DNA from: Enterobacter sp. ENT03
GTDB lineage: Bacteria > Pseudomonadota > Gammaproteobacteria > Enterobacterales > Enterobacteriaceae
Direction of reading: 5' to 3'
Assembly: GCF_019218745.1 (NCBI RefSeq)
Contig: NZ_JAHUXA010000002.1
Span: 248,001-312,000 of the forward strand
Length of the DNA: 64,000 nt
Shown here: positions 26,861 to 33,065 of the stretch, one piece after another
Layout of the letters: the number at the start of each line of letters is the position of its first letter
Position numbering within the stretch: position 1 is the first letter of the stretch
Position numbers and translations under genes: made by a program
The notes under the pieces: model-generated
Told to the model about the DNA's origin: nothing
The model's database searches: none
The model's input: the letters and a program-made list of their open reading frames with translations, nothing else

Positions 26861-27027
26861 TTAGCGACCTCACTAAGATCTATCCATCTTTCCTTAACGC
26901 CTTCCACTTTCAGCACCTGAACACCTTCCAGCCAAACACCACGCTGTATACGCTTGTTTATGGCATCAGGCGACTCGCCAGTTTCTTTGCAATAAGTCGA
27001 GATTGGTACACAATCGAGGTTCAGCAT
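26821..27027 (-). CDS. xis: Excisionase-like protein
   Basis: 68 residues, basic, with a winged-helix/MerR-like pattern (VPISTYCKETGESPDAINKRIQRGVWLEGVQVLKVEG...WIDLSEVAKWA). This matches small phage excisionases that bend attachment-site DNA and direct Int toward excision. Its end overlaps the start of int, the usual xis-int arrangement. Confidence 0.85.
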   Translation of the reverse strand: MLNLDCVPISTYCKETGESPDAINKRIQRGVWLEGVQVLKVEGVKERWIDLSEVAKWARQNRQNFRAA

Positions 27028-27119
27028 AGTTTTCTCCGGTAGCCCGGCTGCACCCGGGCGTTTAACAATATTCGCTGGTGGCAGGAATTAACCGCTGCCA
27101 GATTGCCGAAACGTACTAC

Positions 27120-27323
27120 TCACTCCCCCCAGTAAGTTAGTTCTTCTGCGAGATGATCATCCGCATCCGCCTGACAGGTGATTGGCTCGCTTCCTTCGAC
27201 GCTGGCCGCTGCAAAATCACGGGCGCACGCTTTGCGATGTTTACGGTTTCCCATGCTCCAATGCGGTAACCTCAGCTCTTTATTCCAGGCGCGAAGCATG
27301 TATTTCATGCGTGATTTAGCCAT
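27120..27323 (-). CDS. Hypothetical small early phage protein
   Basis: 67 residues, basic N-terminal half (MAKSRMKYMLRAWNKELRLPHWSMGNRKHRKACARDF) and acidic C-terminus. No recognised domain. It overlaps the previous gene in the leftward operon by 8 bp, so it is translationally coupled and likely real. Confidence 0.6.
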   Translation of the reverse strand: MAKSRMKYMLRAWNKELRLPHWSMGNRKHRKACARDFAAASVEGSEPITCQADADDHLAEELTYWGE

Positions 27324-27867
27324 CTTTATTTCCCCCGATTTGCAAATTACTTGTTTCAGCAGCCTGCTTTGCTGCCACGCGCTTTTGGCGATCGCGAAAC
27401 CAACCGTAAAGCTCCATCAGCTCTTCATCGATTGGCGCATATTTGCGATCGAAATATGCCTGTGCGTCTTTTTCAGCTTCATCAGGTAATTCACCCGGAC
27501 CAAACAGCGTATTGAAGATCCACGCCATTCCATTCTTTGCATCACTGGTTGCACGCCAGTCGATGATCGCCGCCTGCATAACCAAAAGGTTTTTCCCAAA
27601 TAACCGGTCGGTCTCTTTAAAGCGGTTACGGATATACTCATTCTCGTCTTTTAAAGTGACGTTCTCAGCGGCCAGCTGGTCGCGATCCTTTTCTGTGCTA
27701 CTAAGTGCAGCCATTGCACCTATATGCGCCAGATTTAGCGCCTCCAACCGAGCGGCCATTTCCCGTACCAGCTCAGAATAAACGCCGGTCTGCTTGATGC
27801 TGGTGGAGTAGCTGTGCGACGTTCTAACTAGATCAATGATGGTCATTTTTGCCAGTAGCTCTTTCAT
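27316..27867 (-). CDS. Ea22-like early phage protein
   Basis: 183 residues with a central coiled-coil-like stretch (STEKDRDQLAAENVTLKDENEYIRNRF) and a C-terminal ELYGWFRDRQKRVAAKQAA region, as in the Ea22-like proteins of lambdoid leftward operons, whose function is unknown. The start overlaps the stop of the HD gene (ATGA). No enzymatic motif. Confidence 0.65.
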   Translation of the reverse strand: MKELLAKMTIIDLVRTSHSYSTSIKQTGVYSELVREMAARLEALNLAHIGAMAALSSTEKDRDQLAAENVTLKDENEYIRNRFKETDRLFGKNLLVMQAAIIDWRATSDAKNGMAWIFNTLFGPGELPDEAEKDAQAYFDRKYAPIDEELMELYGWFRDRQKRVAAKQAAETSNLQIGGNKDG

Positions 27868-28394
27868 TGGCGCGCCCCGCTCAGTTCATTGAAGCGGTTC
27901 ATGAACAGACCAAAGGCCTGGCCAGGGCGCAATGGTACAACCTGAATCAGATCAGACGCGGGAACGCCCTCAAGGATCAGCCACGGCGTACCATCATCAA
28001 TCTCCAGATCGCGGCGTTCGGTCGCCAGCATGGTGAGATCGGCATATTTCACCAGGTCGGACTGATGCAGGGGCAACCCGAACTTAGAGCGGATCAGATC
28101 ATCAACGAGCGTTTCGATCCGGCGGTAGTCCGGCAGCAGCCTTTTGAGCGGCGCGGGGATGTCCTGGCAGTACGCTTCAGCGGCGTCATGCATCAGCGCT
28201 TCAAAGGCGTATTCCGGCGGGACGATCTGGCTGCACAGAACGGAGTGCTGCGCCACGCTGTAAAACTCCGGCAGGTGACCGGCAAAGCGGCAAATATTGG
28301 ACAGGGCAGTGGCGATGTCCTCAATATCAACATCGTCTGTTTGCGCGTTCAGGTAATCAAAATGCTTACCGCTCAGGGTTTGAATAAAGGACAT
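27864..28394 (-). CDS. yfdR: HD-domain phosphohydrolase (YfdR-like)
   Basis: 176 residues with the HD metal site: His in GHLPEFYSVAQHSVLCS (two histidines), His-Asp in ALMHDAAEAYCQDIP and a later Asp in KYADLTMLATERRDLE. It resembles E. coli YfdR of the CPS-53 prophage and 5'-deoxynucleotidase (YfbR-type) enzymes, so nucleotide hydrolysis is likely. Ribosome site ACGGAGAAC. It lies in an early operon with yfdQ- and yfdP-like genes, the same trio as in CPS-53. Confidence 0.88.
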   Translation of the reverse strand: MSFIQTLSGKHFDYLNAQTDDVDIEDIATALSNICRFAGHLPEFYSVAQHSVLCSQIVPPEYAFEALMHDAAEAYCQDIPAPLKRLLPDYRRIETLVDDLIRSKFGLPLHQSDLVKYADLTMLATERRDLEIDDGTPWLILEGVPASDLIQVVPLRPGQAFGLFMNRFNELSGARQ

Positions 28395-28491
28395 CGTTAG
28401 TTCTCCGTGTTATTTCGCGCTGCACCGCGTCGAATTTTGGTTACAGTAATCCCTCGCCCGAAGGCGATAATTAATGAGGATCCGCTTCCAT

Positions 28492-28514
28492 AAATGCCCC
28501 CTGAGGGGGCATTT
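28492..28514. terminator. Perfect hairpin after the yfdQ-like gene
   Basis: AAATGCCCCC and GGGGGCATTT form a 10-bp stem with a 3-nt loop, 12 bases past the yfdQ-like stop. Only a short T-run follows, so it may be a partial terminator that lets the early operon be read through. Confidence 0.65.
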
Positions 28515-28525
28515 GCAGCAGCAGA

Positions 28526-29350
28526 CTAAGCGGTGAACGCGCCGATAAAAGTTTCTACCTGGCTGTCCTTGAACTTTTCCACCAGTAGATCGCGGAATTC
28601 AACAGCCATATCTTCCTGCTGGGCTTCCAGCTGGACGATGCGCAGCACCAGCGTCGGGCGATCGCCGCCAATGATGCTCAGACGCAACTTAAACGGACGC
28701 TCTTTCAGGCCTTCAAACGGCACACACTTAAATTCGAAAGCAACCGGCATAATGTCCTGCGTTCTGGCTTCAACTGATTCCATCAATGAGCGCTTACCGC
28801 TGAAGTCCTGATCTTCGAAGTCTGCTTTTTGGATCGATTCGATGGAGATCTTGCGGATTGCAGCAGCTGATCGCTTGGCATCGAGCACAGCACCTTCAGC
28901 ATCAAAGCCGAGCAGGTTTTCCGCCCAGTCTTCCAGCCATTCCGCCAGCTCTTTTTGAGTATGGCGTTCGCCGTTAATGGAAAGCAGAGAAGAGTACGGT
29001 GCGGTCTTTTTCAGAGCGAGCAGGGCGGTGTTGTCGGCATGGCCGGGATTCACCAGAGTACCCAGGTTGAAGACGGAAACTGCGCGCATCTCATCTGCAT
29101 TGATGAAGCAGCGCGTGCCTTCTTCGGCGTAGCCGGTGGAATAGCGTGCAAAATCTTCGATACTGGCAGTCTGCATCTTCCCGCGAAAACGAAAGCGCTC
29201 TAATGACAGACGCTCCAGGCTTTCAATACTTGCTCCGGCAGGGATCACAGCTGCCGGGCAGTCAACAGAAGACAGTTTTTCTTCCAGGAACTGCGACAGG
29301 ACAAGGGTTTGCACTTTTTCGATAGCGCCTGAGTCTAAAGAGTAGGACAT
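28526..29350 (-). CDS. yfdQ: DUF2303 family protein (YfdQ-like)
   Basis: 274 residues, AAGGAAATCAC ribosome site. The order of segments ([43 protein letters not shown].., [10 protein letters not shown], ...[22 protein letters not shown]) is that of E. coli YfdQ of prophage CPS-53 (DUF2303). Function unknown; always in phage early operons beside YfdP/YfdR. No catalytic motif seen. Confidence 0.88.
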   Translation of the reverse strand: MSYSLDSGAIEKVQTLVLSQFLEEKLSSVDCPAAVIPAGASIESLERLSLERFRFRGKMQTASIEDFARYSTGYAEEGTRCFINADEMRAVSVFNLGTLVNPGHADNTALLALKKTAPYSSLLSINGERHTQKELAEWLEDWAENLLGFDAEGAVLDAKRSAAAIRKISIESIQKADFEDQDFSGKRSLMESVEARTQDIMPVAFEFKCVPFEGLKERPFKLRLSIIGGDRPTLVLRIVQLEAQQEDMAVEFRDLLVEKFKDSQVETFIGAFTA

Positions 29351-29382
29351 GTGATTTCCTTAATTGGGGTTAACGGTAGGGC

Positions 29383-29754
29383 TTACTGTTGAGCGCGGAG
29401 CTTCGCGTCAGGATCACCGGCCAGGGTAAAGAGCTGTCCCTGGTCTTCCTGCAAAATAGAAAGCTTTCCGCCGCGGTTCACATACATCGGCGTTTCGGTA
29501 GTGTCCTCCTCGGACGATTTACCGCGTGGGGTAGGGCGTACATAAGCCAGCTTGTGCTTGATCATCACGCGCTTCTCTTCGACAGAGTTGCTCATGCGGT
29601 CCAGCTCAAAGGTCAAAGTTACTTTCCCCTTCTGGCCGTTGTTCAGTACGCCAAAGGCAACCTCACTCAGCGCCACGGCGATCTTGTTCTGGAACACGCC
29701 GCCGTCCAGTTCGCCCATAAACTCAGGCACATCGGTCAAACGTTCATTACTCAT
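29383..29754 (-). CDS. yfdP: YfdP-like early phage protein
   Basis: 123 residues from the ATG at 29754 (AGAGGG eight bases upstream). The frame stays open 198 bp further upstream, but that part is out of character and overlaps the structured leader. The protein begins MSNERLTDVPEFMGELDGG and has a beta-rich middle (KGKVTLTFELDRM). Together with the next gene it forms the yfdP-yfdQ pair. First gene of the leftward operon; function unknown. Confidence 0.8.
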   Translation of the reverse strand: MSNERLTDVPEFMGELDGGVFQNKIAVALSEVAFGVLNNGQKGKVTLTFELDRMSNSVEEKRVMIKHKLAYVRPTPRGKSSEEDTTETPMYVNRGGKLSILQEDQGQLFTLAGDPDAKLRAQQ

Positions 29755-29808
29755 CGGGTATACCCTCTGAAAGTAGGCTGCTGACACAGCCGGGTTAGTT
29801 TCTCCACA

Positions 29809-29891
29809 CAACACAGAAGAGCACCTGCGGTCGGGGCCGCCCGGGTGGATTGGGTTATGAGCCCGTCGCCCGGTGATGCTCTTGTGTGTTG
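29809..29891. ncRNA. 83-nt structured element with a 15-bp closing stem
   Basis: CAACACAGAAGAGCA (29809-29823) pairs with TGCTCTTGTGTGTTG (29877-29891), 14 of 15 positions. Inside are a hairpin GCGG/CCGC (29827-29840) and a second stem CCGGG/CCCGG (29841-29845 with 29869-29873) topped by GGGT/GCCC. G-U wobbles occur only when read on the plus strand, where the fold is more stable, yet the expected pL transcript is the minus strand. It may be a leader element, an antisense RNA or a DNA cruciform. Confidence 0.5.
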
Positions 29892-29970
29892 GGTAAAAAA
29901 GTGCGGCGCCCTCACGGGAAAATAAGATCAGACGCCGCCAAGCAACTACCACGTTTTATTTTTTGGATCA

Positions 29971-30120
29971 CAGGGAGTTTCGGGCGGGGTGCCGATAACT
30001 AGTCGGCAACCCTACGGTATTCCGTAGCTGGTGCCCGTGGGTTGGACGGGACCGTGTTCACCAGGTGAGCGCTTTGATTTGGTAGTCACTCCAAACCGCA
30101 ACCCCTCCCGAAACTTCCTG
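29971..30120. ncRNA. 150-nt multibranched structured element with a 20-bp closing stem
   Basis: Bases 29971-29990 pair with 30101-30120: 19 of 20 positions including one G-U on the plus strand. Inside lie, in order, GCCGA-7nt-TCGGC (29991-30007), CTACGG-TATT-CCGTAG (30012-30027), a bulged 8-bp stem GGT(G)CCCGT/ACGGGACC (30030-30053), TTCAC-CAG-GTGAG (30057-30069) and TTTGG-8nt-CCAAA (30078-30095). No ORF explains it. It lies in the pL leader region between the operators and yfdP. Confidence 0.6.
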
Positions 30121-30199
30121 CTTACGAATCATCCGGTCATTCATACGCCACCGGCGGCCTACTTCGTTGGCGTCCTGCCTGTTCGCTGTTACTGTTGCT

Positions 30200-30229
30200 A
30201 ATGTAGGATAACTTACCTCTTGATGTCAA
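30200..30229 (-). promoter_or_regulatory. Leftward early promoter pL
   Basis: On the minus strand: TTGACA (30224-30229), 18-bp spacer, TACATT (30200-30205). An operator overlaps the -10 and another lies just upstream of the -35, so the repressor would block it. It mirrors pR (TTGACC-18-TACTAT). Confidence 0.75.
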
Positions 30230-30251
30230 TATTAAAAGTAGGAAAACTTAC
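30203..30251. promoter_or_regulatory. Left operators (two repressor sites)
   Basis: GTAGGATAACTTAC at 30203-30216 and GTAGGAAAACTTAC at 30238-30251 share the form GTAGG-N4-CTTAC. The inverse complement of the first (GTAAGTTATCCTAC) recurs exactly at pR, so these are operators of the same repressor. Confidence 0.82.
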
Positions 30252-30267
30252 ATTGAGGGCGATAAAA

Positions 30268-30295
30268 AAGCCGCATAATGCGGCTTCATTTTTTT
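30268..30295. terminator. Bidirectional terminator after the repressor gene
   Basis: AAGCCGCA-TAA-TGCGGCTT (30268-30286) is flanked by A6 on one side and T7 on the other, so it ends transcription in both directions: the repressor mRNA on the minus strand and any plus-strand RNA from the leader. Confidence 0.88.
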
Positions 30296-30304
30296 GATGA
30301 CGTA

Positions 30305-30961
30305 TTAGAGGTCTGTCACTACTTGCTTAACAACCCCAACAAGACGGCAGTTACCATTAACCTCTAAAACTCTATAGTTAGGATTTAGGGGTACAAGATA
30401 CCTAACAGGGCCATCAATAACGAATTTCTTCAAAGTGGCTTCTGTGGATCCATCAATTTGAGCGACCACGATACGTCCATTTACTTCATACGGGCTCCCG
30501 TAATCTGGGTCAACTATAACCAGAGAACCTTCAGGTATGCTGGGTGCTCCGTTGGGGTTTGTCATTGAGTCGCCACGAACCCGAAGAGCAAAGCCCTCAT
30601 CAGATAAGTTCGCAGTAGTGTAAATCCACTCTTTGACATCATCACGAGTAATGGACGCGCCGGACTCCGTCCATTCTCCGGCCTGAACCCATGAGAGAAC
30701 AGGTATCTGCTTAACACCAAATTTATCAGTAGGGCGCATAGCAGGGACGTCGCTATCAGGATCACCTGCGCCATCGATCAGCCATTGGGGGTTACATTTT
30801 AAGGCAGCAGAAAGCGCCTGAAGATTCGAACCTCCAGGAGCATAATCACCAGATTCCCACCCCGTGACAGTTACACGGTTTACACCAACGAGCTTCCCTA
30901 AAACGGCCTGTGTGAGCTTTAGCTCTTTGCGCCGTGCGCGGATGCGATCATTCATATTCAT
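30305..30961 (-). CDS. cI: LexA-type prophage repressor (CI-like)
   Basis: 218 residues from the ATG at 30961 (AGGA eight bases upstream; the longer frame would need a TTG inside the operators). Residues 1-60 are an HTH of the Cro/CI type (LTQAVLGKLVGVNRVTVTGWESG). The C-terminal S24 peptidase domain has the Ala-Gly cleavage site in SWVQAGEW, the Ser in RGDSMTNP and the Lys in ATLKKF. It should bind GTAGG operators at pL and pR, maintain lysogeny, and cleave itself when RecA filaments form. Confidence 0.95.
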   Translation of the reverse strand: MNMNDRIRARRKELKLTQAVLGKLVGVNRVTVTGWESGDYAPGGSNLQALSAALKCNPQWLIDGAGDPDSDVPAMRPTDKFGVKQIPVLSWVQAGEWTESGASITRDDVKEWIYTTANLSDEGFALRVRGDSMTNPNGAPSIPEGSLVIVDPDYGSPYEVNGRIVVAQIDGSTEATLKKFVIDGPVRYLVPLNPNYRVLEVNGNCRLVGVVKQVVTDL

Positions 30962-31023
30962 GTAGGCAATCCTACCATCTTTCAATGTAGGAGTCCTTGA
31001 CCTCTATATGTAAGTTATCCTAC
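30962..31023. promoter_or_regulatory. Right operators (three sites)
   Basis: GTAGGCAATCCTAC (30962-30975), a degenerate GTAGGAGTCCTTGA (30987-31000) and GTAAGTTATCCTAC (31010-31023) start 25 and 23 bp apart, the same layout as lambda OR3-OR2-OR1. The first lies next to the repressor start codon and its ribosome site; the last covers the -10 side of pR. Confidence 0.8.
30984..31013 (-). promoter_or_regulatory. Repressor maintenance promoter pRM
   Basis: On the minus strand TTACAT (31008-31013), 18-bp spacer, TACATT (30984-30989), pointing at the repressor. The weak -35 fits a promoter that needs activation by repressor bound at the middle operator. Confidence 0.55.
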
Positions 31024-31026
31024 TAT
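30997..31026 (+). promoter_or_regulatory. Rightward early promoter pR
   Basis: TTGACC (30997-31002), 18-bp spacer, TACTAT (31021-31026), overlapped by the operator at 31010-31023 and leading to the cro-like gene 35 bp on. Confidence 0.75.
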
Positions 31027-31060
31027 CGCAGTGTTCCTATTAACTACAAGAGACAGTCTA

Positions 31061-31258
31061 ATGAACAAAGATGAAGTGCTTTCCTACTTTGGTGGGGTGA
31101 GTAATTTAGCAAGGGTACTTGGTATATCTCACGCATCAGTTTCCGGATGGGGAAACGTAATCCCAAAAGGTCGGGCCTTTGAAATTCAGACCATCACGAA
31201 AAGCGCACTGAAAGTTAATCCCTCTCTATACGCAAAACCTAACGAAACAGCGGCTTGA
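31061..31258 (+). CDS. cro: Cro-like repressor
   Basis: 65 residues from the ATG at 31061; an upstream extension to 31031 has no fitting ribosome site. The helix-turn-helix is VSNLARVLGISHASVSGWG, followed by a short IPKGRAFEIQTIT wing as in YdaS/Cro-type proteins. First gene of the pR transcript, divergent from the repressor, so by position and size it is Cro. Confidence 0.85.
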   Translation: MNKDEVLSYFGGVSNLARVLGISHASVSGWGNVIPKGRAFEIQTITKSALKVNPSLYAKPNETAA

Positions 31259-31286
31259 AAGTAACCACAGGAAGAAGAGGTGAACC

Positions 31287-31832
31287 GTGGATAACAAACA
31301 CTGGCAGGTAGAAAAGCAGCCCGCATGGCTGGTGGCTGCCATCAAAAAAACCATATCAGAATTGCCTGGCGGATACGCCGAAGCAGCTGAATGGCTGGGC
31401 GTTACCGAAGATGCATTGTTCAACCGTCTGCGCGCAGGTGGCGATCAGATCTTCCCGATGGGCTGGGCAATGGTGCTCCAGCAGGCGAGCGGTAAGAAGT
31501 TCATCGCTGATGCCGTTTCTCGTCAGTCGAATAGCGTGAACGTACCGCTGGTGGAAATTGAAGACGTAGACAACGCCGATATTAATCAGCGTCTGATGGA
31601 ATCCATCGAGTGGATCGGCAAGCACTCGTCATACGTTCGCAAAGCGACTGCTGACGGTGTCATTGACCAGGCGGAACGCGCTCAAATCGAAGAGAACAGT
31701 TATCAGGTTATGGCGAAGTGGCAGGAGCATTTGACGCTGCTGTATCGGATTTTCTGCGCGCCAGAAAAGAGTGACGCCCGCGAGTGTGCAGCTCCGGGCG
31801 CCGTGGCGTTTCGTAAACATGTGGAGAACTAA
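31287..31832 (+). CDS. CII-like regulator (YmfL family)
   Basis: 181 residues. The N-terminal third holds a helix-turn-helix-like stretch (ISELPGGYAEAAEWLGVTEDALFNRLR); the C-terminal half is helical (VDNADINQRLMESIEWIGKHSSYVRKATADGVIDQAERAQIEENS). This is the pattern of the phage regulatory protein CII/YmfL group, which occupies the cII position after cro in many enterobacterial prophages. It would activate the establishment of lysogeny; the target promoter is not identified. Confidence 0.75.
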   Translation: MDNKHWQVEKQPAWLVAAIKKTISELPGGYAEAAEWLGVTEDALFNRLRAGGDQIFPMGWAMVLQQASGKKFIADAVSRQSNSVNVPLVEIEDVDNADINQRLMESIEWIGKHSSYVRKATADGVIDQAERAQIEENSYQVMAKWQEHLTLLYRIFCAPEKSDARECAAPGAVAFRKHVEN

Positions 31833-31835
31833 CGC

Positions 31836-32165
31836 ATGAACAGTTTAACGGCTATTTGCCGCTTACCGCAACTGCGGATGATCCCGGTGCCGGGACTGCC
31901 GCTGTTTCGGTATGAACGCAGAATATCAAACCGCTGGGTGGCGTGTAACCACAGCCGCGCGCGGGCAATCGTGGGTGTGTATTACCGGAGGGCGAAAGCT
32001 TTATGCGTGAACTCAACCGATGGTTCAAAGACCACCATGGCATCCCCGTCCAGGTCATCAGATGGGAGCCAGAAACCCGGCGCGTTATCTATCTGCGAAA
32101 AGGTTATGAGTACGGCGAATGTTTCAGCCCGCTCGAACAGTTCCAGCGAAAGTTCAGGGAAATAG
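31836..32165 (+). CDS. Small phage protein overlapping the DUF4222 gene
   Basis: A 109-residue frame beginning four bases after the previous stop. The first 55 residues (ICRLPQLRMIPVPGLPLFRYERRISNRWVACNHSRARAIVG) look like authentic basic phage protein. The remainder is simply the DUF4222 gene read in another frame (Ser-rich). Either the real protein is the short N-terminal form and a lost stop has extended it, or the two genes truly overlap by 163 bp. Function unknown. Confidence 0.5.
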   Translation: MNSLTAICRLPQLRMIPVPGLPLFRYERRISNRWVACNHSRARAIVGVYYRRAKALCVNSTDGSKTTMASPSRSSDGSQKPGALSICEKVMSTANVSARSNSSSESSGK

Positions 32166-32185
32166 AGGGCGATCATGAGCACTAA
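32003..32185 (+). CDS. DUF4222 domain protein
   Basis: 60 residues (RELNRWFKDHHGIPVQVIRWEPETRRVIYLRKGYEYGECFSPLEQFQRKFREI), the pattern of DUF4222: a small beta-rich domain with YxRxGY..ECFSPL near the end, common before phage replication genes. Its end overlaps the replication gene by 11 bp. Function unknown. Confidence 0.85.
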   Translation: MRELNRWFKDHHGIPVQVIRWEPETRRVIYLRKGYEYGECFSPLEQFQRKFREIEGDHEH

Positions 32186-33065
32186 ATTAACCGGCTACGT
32201 CTGGGATGCATGCGCCGCTTCAGGCATGAAGCTCTCCAGCGTGGCGATTATGGCCCGACTGGCTGACTTCAGTAACGACGAGGGTATCAGCTGGCCTTCC
32301 ATCGGCACCATAGCCCGTCAGATTGGTGCGGGTGAAAGCACCGTGCGTACTGCGATCGCGCAACTGGAAAAAGACAACTGGCTTTCGCGCAAACAGCGCC
32401 GTCAGGGAAACCGCAACGCGTCGAACGTCTATCAGTTGAACGTGGCAAAGCTCCAGGCCGCTGCATTCTCTCACCTGTCAGATTCTGACCCGTCAAATTC
32501 TGACCCGTCAAATTCTGACGCATCAAAATCTGATGCATCAAAATCTGACCCCTCAAAATTTGAGGCGTCAAAAAACAGGACTGGCGGAAGTTTTGACCCG
32601 TCAGAATCTGGTGGGGATCCGTCAGTAAAATCAACTACAGATCCACAAGTAAAACCAAAACCCTCTTGTCCGGTTGCTACGCAACCCGACCCGGAAGTTG
32701 TACTGACTGATTTTGCGATCGAAGTGCTTTCTCATCTGAACCTGATCAGCGGATCCCGTTACCAGAAATCCAAAACTTCGCTGGAGAACATCCGGGCGAG
32801 GCTGCGGGAAGGTTACAGCGTTGCGGATCTGAAGCTGGTGATTGACCTGAAACACGAGCACTGGCGTGAGAACGACGAGCAGTACCAGTACATGCGTCCA
32901 GAAACGCTGTTCGGTCCGAAGAAGTTCGAAGGCTATCTGCAAAGCGCAACGCGCTGGGAAGCGAAGGGGCGCCCGGCGCGGGAAACGTGGAATAAAAACC
33001 AGGAGCGGGATGTTAATGCGATCACCGCCTGCGATAACAAGATTCCAGAGGGGTTCCGGGGATGA
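32175..33065 (+). CDS. Phage replication protein with N-terminal wHTH and phage C-terminal domain
   Basis: 296 residues. Residues 1-95 are a winged helix (AIMARLADFSNDEGISWPSIGTIARQIGAGESTVRTAIAQLEKDNWLSR). Residues 103-132 are a low-complexity linker of Ser-Asp-Pro-Ser-Asn units that reflects tandem DNA repeats. Residues about 180-285 match the conserved phage C-terminal domain (VLSHLNLISGSRYQKSKTSLENIRARLREGYSVADLKLVID...PETLFGPKKFEGYL). By position and layout it is the O-like initiator. It overlaps the methyltransferase start by ATGA. Confidence 0.85.
   Translation: MSTKLTGYVWDACAASGMKLSSVAIMARLADFSNDEGISWPSIGTIARQIGAGESTVRTAIAQLEKDNWLSRKQRRQGNRNASNVYQLNVAKLQAAAFSHLSDSDPSNSDPSNSDASKSDASKSDPSKFEASKNRTGGSFDPSESGGDPSVKSTTDPQVKPKPSCPVATQPDPEVVLTDFAIEVLSHLNLISGSRYQKSKTSLENIRARLREGYSVADLKLVIDLKHEHWRENDEQYQYMRPETLFGPKKFEGYLQSATRWEAKGRPARETWNKNQERDVNAITACDNKIPEGFRG
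32478..32567 (+). repeat. Six tandem 15-bp iterons inside the replication gene
   Basis: Units of consensus TCAAATTCTGACCCG start at 32478, 32493, 32508, 32523, 32538 and 32553; units 1-2 differ at one base and later ones drift (TCAAAATCTGATGCA, TCAAAATTTGAGGCG). A further relic, TTTTGACCCGTCAGAATCTG, lies at 32591. Iterons inside the initiator gene are how lambda and relatives build their origin, so this is the probable ori. Confidence 0.72.

Larger units (their letters stand above)
29755..30192 (-). promoter_or_regulatory. 438-nt leader of the leftward early operon
   Basis: No gene is supported between the predicted pL start (about 30192) and yfdP. The leader is dominated by two large inverted-repeat structures, listed separately. 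There is no recognisable lambda-type nut site (short boxB hairpin next to boxA), and no N-like gene is found in the operon. Confidence 0.55.

Noticed and set aside
29755-29952. 66-residue N-terminal extension of the yfdP-like gene.
   Set aside because: The extension crosses the structured leader; the ATG at 29754 has a proper ribosome site and gives the family's usual length.
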